This document shows, piece by piece, positions 55,011 through 59,294 of a DNA stretch of 59,294 nucleotides. The stretch is from contig CAMBRQ010000014.1 of the NCBI GenBank assembly GCA_945870325.1, forward strand, positions 1-59,294, read 5' to 3'. The translations under genes were made by a program, and so were the position numbers. Each line of letters starts with the position of its first letter. Positions within the stretch are counted from its first letter, which is position 1. Origin of the DNA: an uncultured Dorea sp. GTDB taxonomy: Bacteria; Bacillota; Clostridia; Lachnospirales; Lachnospiraceae. The notes beneath the pieces were generated by a model. It made no database searches and was not told the origin of the DNA. It saw only the letters and a program-made list of their open reading frames with translations.

Positions 55011-57386
55011 ATGAGTAGAGAGACGATGAGCCTGCCTATGGTGGCTCTAAGAGGAATAACCATATTACCGGAGATGGTGCGCCACTTTGATGTCAGCCGG
55101 GAGAAATCCCTTAAGGCGATCGAGGAGGCTATGGAAGGCGACCAGAAGATATTCCTGTCTGCACAAAAGGATATAGATGTGGAAGATCCAGGCGTTGCAG
55201 ATGTGTATCAGATGGGATGTATTGCTACCATCCGCCAGATTGTAAAATTACCAAAGAAAATGAGCAGAGTTCTGATATCAGGAGAAGCCAGAGCCTGCAT
55301 AAATGCGATAGAGTCCGAAGAACCTTATCTTCGGGCGAATGTAACTGTAATTGAAGATGCCGATACGTCTGTGGAAGATACGGGTGCCAAGGAGCATCCA
55401 TTGAATCTGGAAGCGATGATTCGTGGCATGAAAGATATTTTTAAAGAATATCTTTTGAAGAATCCGAAATTATCCAAAGAACTGGCATTTCAGATTGAGA
55501 ATATCAATGATCTGAAACGGCTGGTTGATGTAATTGCAGCCAATGTGCCATTCTCCTATACGGATGCCCAGCAGCTTCTGGAGGAGACGGATCTGATGCG
55601 GCGTTATGAACTTCTGGCTTTTAAAGTGGTGAATGAGATCCAGATTCAGAATGTCAAAGAAGAGATTCAGATGAAGGTGAAGGAGAAGGTTGACAAGAAC
55701 CAGCGGGAATACATTCTTCGGGAAGAGATGAAACTGATTCGTGAGGAACTGGGGGATGATAACACGCTGTCCGATGCGGATGAGTTCCAGCAGGCAGCAG
55801 ATGCTTTGAATGCTCCTGCGGAAGTGAAGGAGAAACTGAATAAAGAGATCAAGAGATTCCGCAATTCTATGGGGAATCCGGCAGAGATCGGTGTGATCCG
55901 CACATATATTGAGACGATACTTGAGATGCCTTGGGATAAGATCTGTGAGGAGCATCAGGATATTGGATTTGCCAAAGAGGTGCTGGATGCAGATCACTAT
56001 GGATTAGACAAAGTCAAAGAAAGGGTGTTGGAATTCCTGGCGGTGCGTGCGCTCACTAAGAAAGGAGAGACGCCGATCCTTTGCCTGGTAGGACCTCCGG
56101 GAACTGGTAAGACTTCCATTGCTAAGTCACTGGCAAGGGCACTTAAGAAGCCTTATGTGCGCATTTCATTAGGTGGTGTGCGGGATGAGGCGGAGATTCG
56201 CGGACATCGGAAGACTTATGTAGGTGCTATGCCCGGAAGAATTGCCAACGCGATGAAGCAGGCTGGGGTTAAGAATCCGTTGATGCTGCTGGATGAGATT
56301 GATAAAGTTAGCAACGACTATAAGGGAGATACGTTCTCTGCGCTTTTGGAGGTGCTGGACAGTGAACAGAACCATAAGTTCCGCGATCATTATCTGGAAG
56401 TGCCTCTGGATTTGTCGGAGGTGCTGTTCGTGACGACGGCAAATACGCTGCAGACCATTCCAAGGCCGCTTCTGGATCGTATGGAAGTGATCGAAGTCAG
56501 CAGTTATACAGAGAATGAGAAACTGCACATTGCCATGGAGCATCTGATTCCGAAGCAGTTAGAGAAACATGGTCTGACACCGGAGCAGTTGACTATCAGT
56601 AAGAAGGCTGTATGGAAGATGGCTCGTAATTATACGAAAGAGGCAGGTGTAAGGCAGTTAGAGCGTAAGATCGGAGATATTTGCAGAAAGGCAGCAAGGG
56701 AGATTCTGGAGACGAAGAAGAAAGCGATCCATGTAACAGAGCGTAATCTTCACAATTATCTTGGCAAAGAATTATATATTTATCAGATGGCAAATGAAGT
56801 AGATGAGGTAGGAATCGTCCGTGGTCTGGCATGGACCAGCGTGGGCGGGGATACCTTACAGATTGAAGTGAATGTGATGCCGGGAGAAGGAGAGATCCTA
56901 TTAACTGGTCAGTTAGGCGACGTGATGAAAGAATCTGCAAGAACAGGCATCAGTTATATTCGGTCTGTCAGCAAAGAATACAAGATTGATGAGAATTTCT
57001 TCAAAGAGCATGACATACATATCCATATACCAGAAGGTGCTGTGCCGAAGGACGGACCATCTGCCGGAATTACGATGGCAACAGCCATGATATCGGCGAT
57101 TACCGGAAGAAAGGCAAGAGCGGATGTTGCCATGACCGGAGAGATTACTCTTCGGGGACGTGTGCTTCCGATTGGCGGGCTGAAGGAGAAACTGTTGGCA
57201 GCGAAGAGCGCTGGTATTAAGACTGTCATTGTGCCGAAGGAGAATACCGTGGATGTTGAGGAGATTTCTTCTGAGATTACCAAAGGTATGGAGATTATTC
57301 CGGTTTCCTATATGGATGAGGTGTTGAAGATTGCACTGGTTCATCCAAAGAAACAGGCAAAAACTAAGATTAAGGATAAAAATTAA
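55011..57386 (+). CDS. lon: ATP-dependent protease Lon
   Basis: This is a 791-residue Lon (LonA). The N-terminal substrate domain opens with LPMVALRGITILPEM. A long coiled helix follows (NVKEEIQMKVKEKVDKNQREYILREE). The AAA+ domain has Walker [16 protein letters not shown] (about 359) and Walker B LMLLDEIDK. The protease domain holds Ser in PKDGPSAGIT (about 680) and Lys in GGLKEKLLAAK (about 723). The ATG at 55011 is chosen because AGGAG lies eight bases upstream and it matches the usual family start; an ATG at 54987 is also in frame. Confidence 0.96.
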   Translation: MSRETMSLPMVALRGITILPEMVRHFDVSREKSLKAIEEAMEGDQKIFLSAQKDIDVEDPGVADVYQMGCIATIRQIVKLPKKMSRVLISGEARACINAIESEEPYLRANVTVIEDADTSVEDTGAKEHPLNLEAMIRGMKDIFKEYLLKNPKLSKELAFQIENINDLKRLVDVIAANVPFSYTDAQQLLEETDLMRRYELLAFKVVNEIQIQNVKEEIQMKVKEKVDKNQREYILREEMKLIREELGDDNTLSDADEFQQAADALNAPAEVKEKLNKEIKRFRNSMGNPAEIGVIRTYIETILEMPWDKICEEHQDIGFAKEVLDADHYGLDKVKERVLEFLAVRALTKKGETPILCLVGPPGTGKTSIAKSLARALKKPYVRISLGGVRDEAEIRGHRKTYVGAMPGRIANAMKQAGVKNPLMLLDEIDKVSNDYKGDTFSALLEVLDSEQNHKFRDHYLEVPLDLSEVLFVTTANTLQTIPRPLLDRMEVIEVSSYTENEKLHIAMEHLIPKQLEKHGLTPEQLTISKKAVWKMARNYTKEAGVRQLERKIGDICRKAAREILETKKKAIHVTERNLHNYLGKELYIYQMANEVDEVGIVRGLAWTSVGGDTLQIEVNVMPGEGEILLTGQLGDVMKESARTGISYIRSVSKEYKIDENFFKEHDIHIHIPEGAVPKDGPSAGITMATAMISAITGRKARADVAMTGEITLRGRVLPIGGLKEKLLAAKSAGIKTVIVPKENTVDVEEISSEITKGMEIIPVSYMDEVLKIALVHPKKQAKTKIKDKN

Positions 57387-57414
57387 GATTAAGTAAAAAC
57401 TTAAGATTAAGAGT
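57366..57414 (+). repeat. Short AAGATTAAG repeats at the lon end
   Basis: AAGATTAAG occurs three times with about 19-base spacing (57366, 57384, 57402 region), the first inside the lon 3' end. It is probably local duplication. Confidence 0.5.
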
Positions 57415-57438
57415 ATGATTTAGGTAAGAGGAAAGAAT

Positions 57439-58041
57439 ATGATAATCAGAAATATTAATTTGGAGACGGTGTGCGGTATTACGAGCAAGTTGCCGGATAA
57501 TACGCTGCCGGAGATTGCATTTGCCGGGAAATCGAATGTGGGCAAGTCGTCGCTGATCAATGCGCTGATGAACCGTAAGTCCTATGCAAGGACCTCGGCA
57601 ACGCCGGGGAAGACCCAGACCATTAATTTCTACAATATTAATGAAGAATTGTATCTGGTGGATCTTCCGGGATATGGATATGCCAAGGTATCTGAGAAAG
57701 AGAAGGCCAAATGGGGGCAGTTAATTGAGCGTTACCTGCATGGATCAAAGCAGTTACAGGCAGTGTTCCTGCTAATTGATATTCGACATGATCCTTCTGC
57801 TAATGATAAGATGATGTATGACTGGATTGTGTCACGAGGGTATAATCCGATCATTATAGCGACGAAGTTGGATAAACTTAAGAGAAGTCAGGTGGATAAG
57901 CATGTCAAGGCAGTAAAGCAGGGATTGAATCTGGTGCCGGGAACGAAGATTATTCCATTCTCTTCCGTGACAAAGCAGGGAAGAGATGAAATCTGGGAAC
58001 TGGTTGAGACAGAGTTCCTTGGCAAAGAAGAGGTGGAATAG
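57439..58041 (+). CDS. engB: Ribosome biogenesis GTP-binding protein EngB/YsxC
   Basis: This is a 200-residue GTPase for large-subunit assembly. G1 is GKSNVGKSSLINAL (about 30-43), the G2 region is TPGKTQTIN, G3 is DLPGYGYAKV (about 75) and G4 is TKLDKL (about 144). The family length is normal. lon followed by engB is a conserved Firmicutes order. The start follows GAGGAAAG. The next gene begins four bases after the stop. Confidence 0.96.
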   Translation: MIIRNINLETVCGITSKLPDNTLPEIAFAGKSNVGKSSLINALMNRKSYARTSATPGKTQTINFYNINEELYLVDLPGYGYAKVSEKEKAKWGQLIERYLHGSKQLQAVFLLIDIRHDPSANDKMMYDWIVSRGYNPIIIATKLDKLKRSQVDKHVKAVKQGLNLVPGTKIIPFSSVTKQGRDEIWELVETEFLGKEEVE

Positions 58042-58045
58042 TAGC

Positions 58046-59188
58046 ATGAAGACAAACTTTAAGGAGCAGCCAAGCGATGAACGTCCTTACTGGAAGGTAA
58101 TTGTTAGCCTGACCTTTAGCCTGATAGGGACGATTTTATTCCTTTATCTGGGTTATAAGTTTATTGTGTTCTTTATGCCATTCGTGATTGGCTGGTGTAT
58201 TGCCACGATCGCAAGTCCGGTGGTGAACTGGCTGGAAAAAAGGGTGAAGATCGTAAAGAAACTGGGATCTGCGCTCATGATCATCGGTGTGTTGGCGGTG
58301 GTATGTTTTCTGATATATTTTATGATCAGCAGGATTGGGCGCGAGATTGCATATTTCATACAGGATATGCCGGAGATGTATGAGGATCTGGAGAATGGCT
58401 TCAGAAAGATTGGGGACAGCCTGAATGGTGTATTCGGGATGCTGCCTGCTGCAATTCAGGAGGGCTGGCATACCATGGTCAATAATCTGGATGAAACGGT
58501 AGGAGAACTGATGGGAAAAATCAGTGAGCCAACCTTTACGGCAGCAGGGAATCTGGCGAAGAGGATTCCCTCGATTCTGGTGGCCATGATTGTTACATTT
58601 GTATCTGCGTATTTCTTCATAGCAGAGCGAGAAGAAGTGATCTGTTGGTCTAAAAAGGTTGCACCGGATTCGCTGGTAACCAGAATGTCTATGGTTGTCG
58701 ACAACTTAAAATACGCTGTCGGCGGTTATTTTAAGGCTCAACTTAAGATTATGGCGGTAGTGTATGTAATTTTGCTGATTGGTTTTATCATTCTGGATGT
58801 ACATTTTTCATTCTTGCTGGCACTTCTCATAGCAATACTCGATTTTCTTCCTTTCTTTGGAACGGGTACTGCGCTGATTCCGTGGGCGGTATATAAGTTC
58901 CTGATGGGAGATTATAAACTGGTGGTCGGACTGCTTGTACTATATGGGGTGTCCCAACTGGTACGCCAGTTGATCCAGCCGAAATTAGTGGGGGACAGCA
59001 TGGGGATGAAGCCATTGATTACCTTGGTATTGTTGTATGTAGGATATAAGGTGGGCAGCGTGTTCGGGATGATCTTTGCTGTGCCGATCGGAATGATTGT
59101 AATTAATCTGTATAAAGCGGGTGCATTTGATTATATCCTGGATGATGTGAAGATATTGATTGAAGGAATTTTGAGTTTGCGGAGCTGA
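58046..59188 (+). CDS. AI-2E family transporter (YtvI/YdbI-like permease)
   Basis: This is a 380-residue protein with about eight membrane segments. There is a pair near residues 20-55, one near 70-95, a central soluble stretch (about 100-165), then several from about 175 to 365. The family region LAILDFLPFFGTGTALIPWA and the conserved QPKLVGDSMGMKPLITLVLLYVG-like part are clear. Some members in spore formers are sporulation proteins, others export small molecules or sodium/lithium; the substrate is unknown here. The start at 58046 is chosen because the longer frame overlaps engB by 56 bases. Confidence 0.88.
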   Translation: MKTNFKEQPSDERPYWKVIVSLTFSLIGTILFLYLGYKFIVFFMPFVIGWCIATIASPVVNWLEKRVKIVKKLGSALMIIGVLAVVCFLIYFMISRIGREIAYFIQDMPEMYEDLENGFRKIGDSLNGVFGMLPAAIQEGWHTMVNNLDETVGELMGKISEPTFTAAGNLAKRIPSILVAMIVTFVSAYFFIAEREEVICWSKKVAPDSLVTRMSMVVDNLKYAVGGYFKAQLKIMAVVYVILLIGFIILDVHFSFLLALLIAILDFLPFFGTGTALIPWAVYKFLMGDYKLVVGLLVLYGVSQLVRQLIQPKLVGDSMGMKPLITLVLLYVGYKVGSVFGMIFAVPIGMIVINLYKAGAFDYILDDVKILIEGILSLRS

Positions 59189-59191
59189 TTG

Positions 59192-59254
59192 CAAAAAGGG
59201 ACAGGGCAAATTCAAAAAGGGACACGGCAAATTTAATTGGGGACGGGGGAAATT
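59192..59254. repeat. 3 x 21-bp tandem GGGAC-type repeat at the window edge
   Basis: Units at 59192, 59213 and 59234 read CAAAAAGGGACAGGGCAAATT, a near copy with ACGGCAAATT, and a more diverged TAATTGGGGACGGGGG-type unit. GC-rich GGGAC cores lie in AT-rich flanks. Such repeats remind me of REP-like sequences near Y1 transposases in clostridia, but no transposase is within the window. Confidence 0.7.
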
Positions 59255-59294
59255 GAAAAAACAATGTCATTAAGTTAAGTATCAAAACATTGCT

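Noticed and set aside
57986-58045. Longer start of the AI-2E permease
   Set aside because: It would overlap engB by 56 bases; the 58046 ATG gives the normal family N-terminus.

Overview
The window looks like about 59 kb of chromosome from a low-to-mid GC Gram-positive anaerobe. Lachnospiraceae (Clostridium cluster XIVa) is the best guess. The reasons are strong AGGAGG ribosome-binding sites, sigma-A promoters with 17-bp spacers, a leucyl T-box leader, HPr kinase/phosphorylase, class III fructose-1,6-bisphosphatase, long-form HPF, and the tig-clpP-clpX-lon-engB block. Taxonomy is inferred from gene content and style only. I see no rRNA, tRNA, CRISPR array, intact insertion sequence or prophage, and most of the region is core chromosome.

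Layout. 1-1.9 kb: two minus-strand genes, a CapA-like membrane-anchored protein and a small P-loop protein. 1.9-5 kb: a T-box leader, an unusual set of three tandem hairpins, and leuS. 5-9 kb: a polyol/hexuronate dehydrogenase, a membrane-embedded MerR regulator and a YkgJ-type cysteine-cluster protein. 9-14.8 kb: sbcDC and glf. 14.9-18.1 kb (minus): pyrG and a DUF1846 gene. 18.2-24.2 kb: ftsH, uvrC, hprK and a ROK glucokinase. 24.2-26.8 kb (minus): a class A penicillin-binding protein. 26.9-29.2 kb: a YigZ-family gene and a single-chain L-serine dehydratase. 29.3-33.2 kb (minus): hpf, then typA-PAP2-PsiE as a tightly coupled unit. 33.4-38 kb: a two-OB-fold SSB-like gene, dapA, dapB, fbp. 38.2-41.4 kb: a LytTR regulator, cyuA-like gene, an Asn/Asp-rich lipoprotein and an isolated eukaryotic-type hisA. 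41.5-42 kb: an AT-rich GNAT gene, probably acquired. 42.2-49.6 kb: secA, prfB (programmed +1 frameshift), hom, an ApgM-like gene and lysC. 49.7-51.5 kb: CYTH, DJ-1 and lipoprotein genes. 51.6-59.2 kb: tig, clpP, clpX, lon, engB and an AI-2E-family permease.

How the genes work together. dapA, dapB, lysC and hom are the lysine/threonine branch of aspartate metabolism. The ApgM-like gene lies exactly between hom and lysC, where a homoserine kinase would be expected. tig, clpP, clpX, lon and ftsH form a protein quality-control set. hprK, glucokinase and fbp belong to carbon control and hexose flux. Two Fe-S lyases of related type (serine dehydratase and cysteine desulfidase) handle serine and cysteine breakdown.

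The most unusual signal is in the leuS leader. Between the T-box terminator and the leuS Shine-Dalgarno lie three hairpins with the same apical core (GAAA tetraloop helix plus a five-base CRCCA bulge). Their outer stems differ in sequence but keep their pairing. Other points of interest are a layered palindrome between glf and pyrG, the orphan eukaryotic-type HisA, the membrane MerR gene with a 19-bp-spacer promoter, competing hairpins ahead of tig, and a three-unit 21-bp repeat at the right edge.
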